Shown: piece by piece, positions 1-9,025 of the stretch | How the letters are laid out: each line of letters begins with the position of its first letter | How positions within the stretch are numbered: the first letter of the stretch is position 1 | Source of the DNA: Acidobacteriota bacterium | GTDB lineage: Bacteria; Acidobacteriota; Terriglobia; UBA7540 | Direction: 5' to 3' | NCBI GenBank assembly: GCA_902812465.1 | Contig: CADDZE010000012.1 | Location: 1-64,000 of the forward strand | Length of the DNA stretch: 64,000 nucleotides | Notes under the pieces: model-generated | Told to the model about the DNA's origin: nothing | The model's input: only the letters and a program-made list of their open reading frames with translations | Databases searched by the model: none | Position numbers and translations under genes: made by a program

Positions 1-1
1 T

Positions 2-529
2 CCCCAGCCCGTGCAGATCACCATTCCCTCCGGTACCGCGGTGACGGTGCAGATGATTGACAGCGTCGATACCAGCCGCAACCATCCAGGTGACGAGTTT
101 GCCGCCAGCCTCGCCACGCCCATCGTGGTGGGTGACAAGGTGGTGGTCCCACAGGGGGCGGATGCCCGCGTGCGCCTCGTGGAGGCGTCGAGCTCAGGAA
201 AATTTCGCGGCTCCTCCCAACTGAGCCTGGAGCTGGTCTCGGTCGCTGTGCACGGCACTCCCTACTCGGTCCAGAGTAGCTACTACACGCAGCAAGGGTC
301 CTCGCGCGGCAAGCGGACGGCTGAAGCCGTGGGCGGCGGTGCCGTTCTCGGCGGCCTGATCGGCGCTATCGCCGGCGGACGCAAAGGAGCTGCCATCGGG
401 GCCGGGGTGGGTGCCGGCACCGGAGCCGGCGTCGAGGGTCTGAGTAAAACCCAGGTGCTAAGGGTGCCGTCCGAAACGAAGATCGACTTTACCTTGAAGG
501 CTCCTCTGACCGTGACGTTGAAGCAGTGA
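2..529 (+). CDS. Glycine-zipper protein, 5' end cut by window
   Basis: The reading frame is open back to the window edge, so the first codons, and probably a signal peptide, are missing. The first GTG in frame (position 11) lies inside what looks like an ongoing domain and is unlikely to be the real start. The visible protein has a beta-rich domain of about 95 residues, then a Gly/Ala-rich stretch with repeated GxxxG spacing (for example [10 protein letters not shown]) typical of a membrane-inserting glycine zipper, then a short beta-rich tail. Proteins of this layout are common, uncharacterised envelope proteins in Acidobacteriota. Function unknown; an envelope location is inferred from the glycine zipper. 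Confidence 0.7.
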   Translation, partial: PQPVQITIPSGTAVTVQMIDSVDTSRNHPGDEFAASLATPIVVGDKVVVPQGADARVRLVEASSSGKFRGSSQLSLELVSVAVHGTPYSVQSSYYTQQGSSRGKRTAEAVGGGAVLGGLIGAIAGGRKGAAIGAGVGAGTGAGVEGLSKTQVLRVPSETKIDFTLKAPLTVTLKQ

Positions 530-654
530 GCCGCCGAAGCGGAAGATAGCTGAGCGGCGCCCTCCGACAAGTGCCTCTTGACGAGGCCGGCGTTCTTCAT
601 GGACGTTTCGACGCGTTTTCGAACCTGCGAATGGTTTGGGCGCGGAGGCTAGGA

Positions 655-2220
<1,566 letters not shown>

Positions 2221-2315
2221 GGCGGGCCGAGACGCCGCTCTTTGGTAGGGTCGCCTCCAGGGACCGGCGCTCAGGAATCGCCGCTCACAGATTCAGGAAG
2301 TAGCGCTGCAGAACG

Positions 2316-3305
2316 GTGAAACCTAAGGTCTTCGTCACGCGTCCCTTGCCTCAGCCCGCGCTGGACCTAGTGGCTGCAGCCTGTGACCTGGAAGTCCATG
2401 CTTGGGACGCCCCGTTGTCCCCTCCTGAGCTGGCGGAACGCTGCCGCGACGCGGAGGGCATCATCGTGTGCGGGGCTTGCCTGACGGCCGAGGTCCTGGA
2501 GAAGGCCCCGCGGCTGCGCGCCGTAGCCAACGTCAGCGTGGGGTACGACAACCTGGATGTGGAGGCCTGCACTCGCCGCCGCATCCTGGTCACAAACACC
2601 GGAGGTGCGGCGCAGGAGACCACCGCCGACCTGGCGTTTGCCTTGCTCGCCGCTGTGACGCGGCGCGTTGTGGAGGCTGACCGTTACGTGCGCGAGGGGC
2701 GCTGGCAGCATTGGGCCTGGAATCTGCTTTGGGGTGCCGACCTTCATCACCGCACGTTGGGGATCCTGGGTTTCGGCCGCATCGGCCAGGCGATGGCGCG
2801 CCGGGCACGTGGCTTTTCCATGCGGATTCTTTATCACTCGCGGCATCGCGCACCGGAAGCCGTCGAGCGCGAGCTCGAGGCGGTTTACGTTGACCGCGAC
2901 CGGCTGCTGGCCGAATCGGACTTTGTCAGCCTGCACGTCCCGCTGACCCAAGAAACGCACCACCTGATGGGCCCGCGCGAATTTTCGCGGATGAAGCCCT
3001 CTGCTTTCTTAATCAACACCTCGCGCGGCGCCGTGGTCGACGAACAGGCGCTAGTTGCAGCCCTCGAGCAGAAGCAGATCGCCGGAGCGGCGCTGGACGT
3101 CTTCGAGCACGAACCGCGCGTCCATCCCGCCCTACTCGGAAGGGATAACGTCGTGCTGGCTCCGCACATCGGCAGCGGCACCGCCGAAACGCGAACGAAG
3201 ATGGCCCTGCTGGCGGCTGAGAACTTGCTGGCGGCGCTTGCCGGCAAGCGCCCGCCTAATTTAGTGAACCCGGAAGTCTATGCCGGGGAGGCCGGTGATG
3301 CATGA
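2316..3305 (+). CDS. D-2-hydroxyacid dehydrogenase (glyoxylate/hydroxypyruvate reductase type)
   Basis: This NAD(P)-dependent oxidoreductase interconverts 2-keto acids and D-2-hydroxy acids. The 329 residues show the full family layout: an N-terminal catalytic half, a Rossmann motif GFGRIG at about residue 152, the substrate-binding Arg in NTSRGAV (about 236), the Glu in DVFEHEP and the catalytic His in APHIGSG (about 284). The closest named subfamily is GhrB/GyaR glyoxylate reductase, but the exact substrate cannot be read from sequence. The start is GTG. The gene overlaps the glutaredoxin-like gene by eight bases, so the two are probably co-transcribed. Confidence 0.88.
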   Translation: MKPKVFVTRPLPQPALDLVAAACDLEVHAWDAPLSPPELAERCRDAEGIIVCGACLTAEVLEKAPRLRAVANVSVGYDNLDVEACTRRRILVTNTGGAAQETTADLAFALLAAVTRRVVEADRYVREGRWQHWAWNLLWGADLHHRTLGILGFGRIGQAMARRARGFSMRILYHSRHRAPEAVERELEAVYVDRDRLLAESDFVSLHVPLTQETHHLMGPREFSRMKPSAFLINTSRGAVVDEQALVAALEQKQIAGAALDVFEHEPRVHPALLGRDNVVLAPHIGSGTAETRTKMALLAAENLLAALAGKRPPNLVNPEVYAGEAGDA

Positions 3306-3555
3306 GGTGGTTGTCTATTCCAAACCTGGCTGCTATCTCTGCGACGACGTCAAGGAGCGCCTGCGGCGGCTCGAGGCGACGCGCCTCTTCCGCTGGCGAG
3401 AGGTCAACATCCTGGATGATCCGGAGACCTTTGAGCGCTATAAGCTCGACATACCTGTGGTGACGATTGATGGTGAGCCGGCGTTCCGCCATTACTTCAG
3501 CGAGCGCGCCTTTCTGGAGCGCCTCCAGGCCCCAATTCCAGACCAGCCAGCTTGA
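3298..3555 (+). CDS. Glutaredoxin-like protein (DUF836/thioredoxin fold)
   Basis: This small cytoplasmic thioredoxin-fold protein of 85 residues carries a redox-active Cys pair, Cys12 and Cys15, in PGCYLCDD. A cis-proline segment (DIPVVTIDG) in the second half is typical of the glutaredoxin-like family. The ATG at 3298 overlaps the stop of the preceding dehydrogenase and is preceded by GGGGAGG, so it is preferred to the in-frame GTG at 3280. It lies just upstream of the bacillithiol gene bshB1. A thiol-redox role tied to bacillithiol is possible but only inferred from position. Confidence 0.82.
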   Translation: MHEVVVYSKPGCYLCDDVKERLRRLEATRLFRWREVNILDDPETFERYKLDIPVVTIDGEPAFRHYFSERAFLERLQAPIPDQPA

Positions 3556-3567
3556 GCGGCCCAGAAG

Positions 3568-4281
3568 ATGGATCTCGATGTGCTTTCCATTGCTGCCCAT
3601 CCGGACGATACCGAGCTGACGTGCGGTGGGACGGTGATCAAGATGGTCGAGGCAGGCTACCGTGTCGGCGTCCTCGATCTGACGGCCGGAGAAGCCGGCT
3701 CGCGTGGCAGTGCCCGCCTGCGCAGCCGCGAGTCCGCGCGCGCCTCCAAGACGATGGGGCTCGCCCTGCGCGATAACCTGGGCTTGCCCGATGCGGGTCT
3801 GGCCGACGTGCGGGAATACAAGCTGAAGATTGCCCAGAAGATTCGCGACCTTCGCCCGCGCACCGTCATCCTTCCCTATTGGGACGGCCGCCACCCCGAC
3901 CATTACACCGCCGGGCGCATCGGCTACGAAGCCTGCTTCCTCGCCGGCCTGGCCAAGCTGCCGCTGGCCGGCAAACCCCATCGCCCCCACAAGATCATTT
4001 ACGCCTCCCTCTATGTCCCAGCCCTCCGCCCGACCTTCGTCGTGGATATTACGCCTTACTTCGAAAAGAAGCTGAAGGCCATTCTTTGCTATGCGTCACA
4101 GTTCTCCTCACGCGCCGATACTCAGAATCTTTTTCCCAGCCGTGCTGACCTGCGGGAGCGTGTGGGGTCGCTGGCGCGGCACTTCGGGCTAATGATCGGA
4201 GTCCGTTATGGCGAGCCTTTTGTGACGCGCGAGGTGACGGCGGTGGATGATATCGTCACCATGCCGGTCAGGTCGATTTGA
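3568..4281 (+). CDS. bshB1: Bacillithiol biosynthesis deacetylase BshB1
   Basis: This zinc-dependent N-acetylglucosaminyl-malate deacetylase carries out the second step of bacillithiol synthesis. It belongs to the PIG-L/LmbE fold. The zinc-binding motif AHPDDTE is at residues 10-16, and the second metal motif HPDH is at about 109-112. The C-terminal segment with YASQF, the overall length of 237 residues and the N-terminal start right before the AHPDD strand fit BshB1 better than general LmbE proteins. It follows the glutaredoxin-like gene by 12 bases. A YfiT/BstA-like bacillithiol transferase is encoded at 52018-52539, which supports bacillithiol as this organism's low-molecular-weight thiol. 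bshA and bshC are not in the window. Confidence 0.9.
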   Translation: MDLDVLSIAAHPDDTELTCGGTVIKMVEAGYRVGVLDLTAGEAGSRGSARLRSRESARASKTMGLALRDNLGLPDAGLADVREYKLKIAQKIRDLRPRTVILPYWDGRHPDHYTAGRIGYEACFLAGLAKLPLAGKPHRPHKIIYASLYVPALRPTFVVDITPYFEKKLKAILCYASQFSSRADTQNLFPSRADLRERVGSLARHFGLMIGVRYGEPFVTREVTAVDDIVTMPVRSI

Positions 4282-4326
4282 GGCCGGGTGCAAACCCGCC
4301 ACCACACAACGCTGGCGGTGCCCGGA

Positions 4327-4947
4327 CTACGTCCGCAGCCGTTTCTTCCAGCGGTTATGGACGAACCAGGCCGCTGCGGCGATCAGCGCGACGCCGATGG
4401 CGAGGTCGAAGCGGCGGAAGTATTCGCGTAGAACGGGCCATCGCGGTCCCAGCCGAAGCCCCGCATAGGCAAGCATCCAGCACCAGGGCAGAGAGCCCAG
4501 GAAGGTGTAGAGATTGAAGCGTAAGAAGTTCATGCGTGTGACGCCTGCGGGAAGCGCGATGAAGGTGCGCACCACCGGCAGCAGCCGAGAAAAGAAGACG
4601 GTGGTATCGCCGTAGCGCCCAAACCAACGGTCTGCCCGCTCAAGGTCATGGCGGGTCACCAGGACGGCTCGCCCATACCTTTCTGCCAGCGCCCTGCCTC
4701 CCCGGGCGCCTACCCAGTAAGCCGCCGCCGAACCCAGGTTGCATCCCACGGCGCCGGCTACCGCCGCCCACTCTAGCGTGAAGCGCCCCAGCGAGACGAG
4801 ATATCCCGAAAAGGGCATGATGATTTCTGAGGGTAGAGGTATGCAGGCGGACTCGATGGCCATGAGCAGGACGATGCCCAGGTAGCCCGAATGCCAGATC
4901 ACGCTAGTAATGAAGCTCCCCAGGGACTCGAGCAGGCTGGTGACCAT
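4327..4947 (-). CDS. DedA family membrane protein
   Basis: This is a 206-residue polytopic inner-membrane protein of the DedA/SNARE-associated family. Members take part in membrane-potential homeostasis and lipid (undecaprenyl phosphate or phosphatidylethanolamine) flipping. The diagnostic segments are ESACIPLPSEIIMPFSGYL near residue 32 and the amphipathic re-entrant region FFSRLLPVVRTFIALPAG near residue 118. Four to five hydrophobic segments are visible. It converges with bshB1; the 45-bp gap holds a small inverted repeat (CCGCCA 4296-4301 with TGGCGG 4313-4318) that could be a weak shared terminator but has no T run. The exact substrate cannot be told. Confidence 0.9.
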   Translation of the reverse strand: MVTSLLESLGSFITSVIWHSGYLGIVLLMAIESACIPLPSEIIMPFSGYLVSLGRFTLEWAAVAGAVGCNLGSAAAYWVGARGGRALAERYGRAVLVTRHDLERADRWFGRYGDTTVFFSRLLPVVRTFIALPAGVTRMNFLRFNLYTFLGSLPWCWMLAYAGLRLGPRWPVLREYFRRFDLAIGVALIAAAAWFVHNRWKKRLRT

Positions 4948-5093
4948 AGGTTATCACGCGCGGCCGTCAACGCTCATGTTCTCGGCGATGAGCCTTCTCG
5001 CGGCGCGGCATCGTGGCAACCGCCGGTCAGCCAACCGGCGCTTCGCTGCCGCTCATGAACGGGCGGAGAAGGCCAGGCTGCTGCCCGCGTTCG

Positions 5094-5312
5094 TTAGACT
5101 GCGCCGATCAACGTGAAACCGGGCAGGGTCAGCCCGCCGCCGGATTCTTCGAGCTTAACGCGCAACAGATCCGCGTCCCAGGTAGCATCCCCGGCTCGGC
5201 GCAACACGGCATAGGTGCTAAACATCTCCGAGTACGTGCGGGTCACCACCCAGTCCTCCCCTGTTTCGTTTGACCGCCAAACCTGGCCGGTTCTGATCGT
5301 CAGGCCTTCCAC
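5094..5312 (-). CDS. Small conserved-looking hypothetical protein
   Basis: This soluble protein of about 72 residues is rich in Thr, Val and Trp, with the core TGQVWRSNETGEDWVVTR followed by an alternating beta-strand pattern. It has no cysteines, membrane segments or recognisable catalytic motif. The frame extends to a TTG at 5330 with no ribosome binding site; the GTG at 5312 has AGGA five bases upstream and is preferred. It is divergent from the M48 protease at 5379, so the two share a short promoter region. I do not recognise a family with certainty. The codon pattern looks coding, and short proteins of this kind occur in Acidobacteriota. Confidence 0.55.
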   Translation of the reverse strand: MEGLTIRTGQVWRSNETGEDWVVTRTYSEMFSTYAVLRRAGDATWDADLLRVKLEESGGGLTLPGFTLIGAV

Positions 5313-5342
5313 GGAAATCCTGCTTGACAAGCGGTTCGAGTA

Positions 5343-5348
5343 TATAAT
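5343..5348 (+). promoter_or_regulatory. Candidate -10 hexamer upstream of the M48 protease
   Basis: A perfect TATAAT lies 30 bases before the protease ATG. A perfect TTGACA lies at 5324-5329, but the spacing between the two is only 13 bases instead of about 17, so they cannot be a normal sigma-70 pair. Either the -10 works with a weaker -35, or the hexamer is chance. Confidence 0.3.
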
Positions 5349-5378
5349 GGGGGTGAGATCTGCGCCAGGAGTCCAGCC

Positions 5379-6371
5379 ATGAGAAGCTCGCGCGCCGCCT
5401 GCGTCTTGGCGATGCTCGCCTTGGGTTCGCTGGCCTTACCCGCCTGGGCCGACGACAAGAAAGATAACGTCAATGACATTGGCAACCGCCGTGTGGCCCA
5501 CCGCAGCATCATCTCCCAGGAGAAGGAGATTGCCGAAGGCAAGCAGTATGCCATGGAGATTGACCATCAAGCCAAGCTGATTACCGATCCCGTGATCAAC
5601 GAATACGTCAATCGCGTGTCGCAGAATGTAGCCCGCAACTCCGACTTGGCCATACCACTCACCGTCAAGGTCATTGACTCCCCCGAAATCAACGCCTTTA
5701 CTCTGCCCGGGGGGTTCATCTACGTGAATAGCGGCACCTTGATGGCTGCCGACGAAGAGGACGAGCTGGCCGGCGTGATCGCCCACGAGATCGCCCACGC
5801 TGCGGCGCGTCACTGGGCGTCCACCATGACGCGCATGACCCTGCTGCAGTATGCGACTCTGCCCTTGCTCTTCACCCCCATGTCCATTGGTACCTATTAC
5901 GGCCTGTCAGCGGCCATGAACGGCATCCCCCTCGCCTTCTTGAAATTCAACCGCAACCAGGAGGCCGAGGCAGACTTTCTGGGGCTGCAATACATGTACA
6001 AGGCCGGCTACGACCCCAATTCTTACGTGGCCTTCTTCGGCAAGGTGGTGCAAGAGGAGCGGCGTATGCCGGGCAGTGTGCCGGCCATTTTTGCCGACCA
6101 CCCGCCTACTCCTGACCGCATCGTCAAGTGCGAGCAAGAGATCAAGACCATCCTGCCTCAGAAACCCCAATACCTAGTCTCGACCTCGGAGTTCGACGAC
6201 ATCAAGGCCCGCCTGCAAACCATGCTGACCACACGGAGGAGGGGTGGGACCAGGCAGAATCAGCCCACGCTTGACAAGCGCCAGCCCGAGAACAAAGACA
6301 CGGCCCGACCCGCCAGCAAAGGCGACGACAGTGACAAGCCGCCCGTCTTGCGCCGGCGCGACGACCCGTGA
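5379..6371 (+). CDS. M48 family zinc metalloprotease, periplasmic (BepA/LoiP type)
   Basis: This 330-residue secreted metalloprotease has an N-terminal signal peptide (hydrophobic core ending in LPAWA before DDKKD). The zinc motif HEIAH is at residues 136-140, with the third ligand Glu in QEAEADFLG at about 195-197. It lacks the many membrane segments of Ste24/HtpX, so it most resembles the periplasmic BepA/LoiP group that degrades or assembles outer-membrane proteins. The last 60 residues are hydrophilic, Arg/Lys/Pro-rich and probably disordered. The ATG at 5379 is directly followed by the signal peptide. A second, membrane-embedded M48 protease is encoded at 55363-56757. Confidence 0.9.
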   Translation: MRSSRAACVLAMLALGSLALPAWADDKKDNVNDIGNRRVAHRSIISQEKEIAEGKQYAMEIDHQAKLITDPVINEYVNRVSQNVARNSDLAIPLTVKVIDSPEINAFTLPGGFIYVNSGTLMAADEEDELAGVIAHEIAHAAARHWASTMTRMTLLQYATLPLLFTPMSIGTYYGLSAAMNGIPLAFLKFNRNQEAEADFLGLQYMYKAGYDPNSYVAFFGKVVQEERRMPGSVPAIFADHPPTPDRIVKCEQEIKTILPQKPQYLVSTSEFDDIKARLQTMLTTRRRGGTRQNQPTLDKRQPENKDTARPASKGDDSDKPPVLRRRDDP

Positions 6372-6485
6372 GAGCCATCAGGCTCCCGAAGAGAGGTGCC
6401 TTCTGGCTGCGGTTATACCCCTATGGTATTCAGTTTTCCGCCCGGCAGGAGGCTGGCAGCTCCCTCGTCAGCAATCGGGCGGGGA

Positions 6486-6650
6486 TTAGCTCTTCTTGGC
6501 CGACACGGCGAAGAACGTAGCGGGCTTCTGTTCGACCTTTTTGCTCTTGCAGCTTGGGCAGGTCACCTTCGCCTTTTCGTAGTCCGCCAGGCTCATCGTG
6601 ACCGTGAACGATTTCTTGCAGTCCTTGCAGACATAGGCGTAGCTAGGCAT
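6486..6650 (-). CDS. FmdB family zinc-ribbon regulatory protein
   Basis: This 54-residue protein starts MPSYAYVC and carries two CxxC knuckles (CKDC and CPSC), the hallmark of the FmdB/CxxC_CxxC_SSSS family of putative regulatory zinc ribbons. The family start lies at the ATG at 6650; the upstream in-frame start at 6668 would add six residues not typical of the family. The function of these proteins is largely unknown. The gene ends 116 bases after the M48 protease on the opposite strand and is downstream of holB, with a gap of about 200 bases. Confidence 0.85.
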   Translation of the reverse strand: MPSYAYVCKDCKKSFTVTMSLADYEKAKVTCPSCKSKKVEQKPATFFAVSAKKS

Positions 6651-6851
6651 GGTTAAAACCCCCGTCAAGATGAATTCTTAAGGAGATAAGTTTAAAGGCT
6701 AAACACCGAAGCGTAAAGCCGGTCTTCCAAAGGCGGAGCTACCATCTGACCACGGTTCGGAGGGTATCCCGCCGGAGGGGCTAGCTGGGGAAAAAAGGGA
6801 GCTGGTATGGCACGAACCCTCTGGTTGTCCGGTGAACCCTCCCGGGGCGCC

Positions 6852-7934
6852 CTACCGGCTGACCAAGGGCTCCAGGTCGATAGCCATCGTCTCGAAGCCA
6901 AGCTGCTGGTTGACGTTGCGAGTTTGAAGGCGGTACGCCTGGTCAAGGCCATTCTTCAGCTTTTCGACGCCTTCCAGCCCAAGCCGCACGGCCCAGGTTT
7001 TTAACTGCGGCAGCAGATCGATATTGGTAAGTGCGGACTCCGGCTGGTTCTCCACCACCCGTAGCAAGTCGCTGAGCAGCAAATAGCCGATGCGCAATGT
7101 TTGCTCAAACGTACTGCGATCCTCACCGAGCGCCTTCGCAGCTTCGGAGATGGACTTCCAGTCAAGCGCCCGACGCCCACCGGCCGGACTCCCGGCCAGG
7201 CTGTCCAGAAACTGTACCCAGGGACGGCGGCGCCGTTCGAAGGCCTCGGGATCAAATGACCGCGCCGCGCCTATGCTGCCCGCTGCAAGCCTTGCCACTA
7301 GCGCGCGGCGCGCCTCCGGCACCTTGCCATCTGCCGCCAGGACCGTGCGGAGGGTGGCTTCTTCCACCACGTGAAACGCCACACGGCGGCAGCGTGACCG
7401 CAACGTGGCGCGGAGCTCGTAGGCGTTGGGGCAAACGAGGATGAGGGTGGTGGTGTCCGGCGGTTCTTCCAGCACCTTCAGCAGCAGGTCGGCCGCCTGC
7501 CAGTGAATTGCCTGCGCATCGTCCACCACGAAGACCCGGCGAGGGAGCTGGAATGGCCGGGTGTAAGCGATGTGACGGAGCTGCCGGATCTGCTCGATAA
7601 GGATGTAGCGAGTGAGCGGCTCGATGAGTTGCACGTCGAAATAGACCAGACCGTCGAGGCGCCGGGCGGCATCCTTCGCCTCGCGGCGCCGGGCCAAATC
7701 CTCCCGCGCTGCGGCTATCATCGCGTCACACTGGCGGCAGCGGCCGCACTCCCCACAGAAATCGTCGCGCCGCCGCTCGCAGTTGAGCGCCTTGGCCAGC
7801 ATCAGCGCCAGCGTCTTTTTGCCTACGCCCTCGGGACCCGCGAACAGCAATGCCGGCGGCATGCGGCCGGAGGCAAGCATCTCGCGAAGGGCTTCCACAG
7901 CCTGCGGATTGCCGAGAAACGAGTCGAAAGGCAT
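6852..7934 (-). CDS. holB: DNA polymerase III delta' subunit (clamp loader)
   Basis: This AAA+ clamp-loader subunit of 360 residues opens the DNA sliding clamp together with DnaX and HolA. The nucleotide-binding loop GPEGVGKK (33-40) has Lys where Ser/Thr normally follows the P-loop lysine, and a Thr next to it, a mild degeneration often seen in delta'. A four-Cys zinc module (CGECGRCRQC at about residues 59-68), a Walker-B-like VFVVDDAQ and the SRC motif in LRSRC follow. These features separate it from DnaX, which would be longer and have a canonical P-loop. It is the only gene of the replisome in the window. Confidence 0.88.
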   Translation of the reverse strand: MPFDSFLGNPQAVEALREMLASGRMPPALLFAGPEGVGKKTLALMLAKALNCERRRDDFCGECGRCRQCDAMIAAAREDLARRREAKDAARRLDGLVYFDVQLIEPLTRYILIEQIRQLRHIAYTRPFQLPRRVFVVDDAQAIHWQAADLLLKVLEEPPDTTTLILVCPNAYELRATLRSRCRRVAFHVVEEATLRTVLAADGKVPEARRALVARLAAGSIGAARSFDPEAFERRRRPWVQFLDSLAGSPAGGRRALDWKSISEAAKALGEDRSTFEQTLRIGYLLLSDLLRVVENQPESALTNIDLLPQLKTWAVRLGLEGVEKLKNGLDQAYRLQTRNVNQQLGFETMAIDLEPLVSR

Positions 7935-8106
7935 CGTTGCTGCGCATGCGCCGGTAGCGGCGGGACCCGTCGGACGCTACCGTACCATCGGAAAGAATAG
8001 CCCAGGCAAGCCCTTATCAGCCACCTGTGGCCGGCAGGCCGCCTGCGGTATGATTGCGCTTTAGTCTTCCGGCTGCACGTTCGAGCTTCGACGGAGGAGC
8101 ACAGTC

Positions 8107-8847
8107 ATGAGTACCGCCGTAAAGCCTACCGGCTACCTGCTGAAGCTGATCGCCCGGGAGCAAGTGGCCGAAGGCACGATGGCCTTCCGGTTTGAGAAAC
8201 CGGACCGCTTCAGCTTCAAGGCTGGCCAGTTCATTGAGGTCACCGAGCCCGGCCCGGCGGAGACGGATGCAGAGGGCAATGCCCGTGCCTTCTCCATCGC
8301 CAGCGCCCCTCACGAGGAGACCCTGATGGTGGCCACCCGCATGCGAAGCACTGCTTTCAAACGAGTGCTGGGGTCCATGCCCATCGGCACCCAGGTCCGG
8401 GTGGAAGGTCCCTTTGGAAACCTGGTTCTGCATAACAACGCCAGCCGGCCGGCGGTGTTGCTGGCGGGAGGTATCGGCATTACGCCCTTCCGCAGCATGG
8501 TGCTGCGCGCTGCCCAAGAGCGGTTGCCACACCGCATTTTTCTCTTCTACAGCAACCGGCGTCCCGAGGATGCAGCGTTTCTTGAGGAGCTGCGCTCTCT
8601 CGAGCAGCAGAATCCCAACTACACCTTCATCCCCACTCTCACCGCGATGGAGAAACCACAACCCGGGTGGCAGGGTGAAACCGGACGCATCAACAAGCAG
8701 ATGCTTTCCAAGTATGTTGGGGACTTGACCGGGCCAATTTACTACATCGCTGGCCCCCCCGGGATGGTTAGCGGCCTGCACGCCATGCTGAATGAGGCCG
8801 GGATCGACGACGACGATATCCACACCGAGGAGTTTGCCGGCTACTGA
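8107..8847 (+). CDS. FAD/NAD(P)-dependent oxidoreductase, ferredoxin-reductase fold
   Basis: This flavoprotein of 246 residues has an N-terminal FAD-binding barrel and a C-terminal NAD(P) domain. The FAD motif is RAFSIAS (60-66, the family R-x-x-S), the nucleotide loop is GGIGITPFRS (121-130) and the C-terminal YYIAGPPGMV is the usual family signature. It has no iron-sulfur cluster domain, so it should pass electrons to a separate acceptor that I cannot name. The ATG has a strong GGAGGA upstream. It is divergent from holB and stands alone. Confidence 0.85.
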   Translation: MSTAVKPTGYLLKLIAREQVAEGTMAFRFEKPDRFSFKAGQFIEVTEPGPAETDAEGNARAFSIASAPHEETLMVATRMRSTAFKRVLGSMPIGTQVRVEGPFGNLVLHNNASRPAVLLAGGIGITPFRSMVLRAAQERLPHRIFLFYSNRRPEDAAFLEELRSLEQQNPNYTFIPTLTAMEKPQPGWQGETGRINKQMLSKYVGDLTGPIYYIAGPPGMVSGLHAMLNEAGIDDDDIHTEEFAGY

Positions 8848-8951
8848 GCCGCAAGATCGGAAGAAGGCTGGTTCGGTGGAAGCGCGTTCGTGCGGCGCGC
8901 GGCCGGTGCGGAGACGGCATGGGGCTGGGGCCAGCCTCGCAAGGAGAAACG

Positions 8952-9016
8952 TGACCTGAAGCCGGTGGTTAGCCTCGAATAGCCGCTTGTTGCTGTGGGC
9001 GGACGGCTTCAGGTTA
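8952..9016 (+). promoter_or_regulatory. Structured leader of larC (long inverted repeat)
   Basis: A perfect 11-bp inverted repeat (8954-8964 ACCTGAAGCCG with 9004-9014 CGGCTTCAGGT) can be extended by a G-U and an A-U pair to about 13 bp. It encloses 39 bases that hold at least one smaller hairpin (GGTTA 8967-8971 with TAGCC 8980-8984) and possibly a second (CCGC 8983-8986 with GCGG 8999-9002). The 3' arm contains the only purine-rich sequence (AGG, 9011-9013) near the larC start at 9026, so pairing could hide the ribosome binding site. It could be a cis-regulatory RNA or only a chance repeat. Confidence 0.4.
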
Positions 9017-9025
9017 TGATGGCTT

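Noticed and set aside
5324-5348. TTGACA and TATAAT as one promoter
   Set aside because: The 13-base spacing is too short for a sigma-70 promoter; only the -10 hexamer is kept as a weak candidate.
6690-6790. tRNA-like fragments (GCCGGTCTTCC, GGAGCTACC, GGTTCG) downstream of holB
   Set aside because: The pieces do not pair into acceptor, anticodon and T stems in the right order on either strand.
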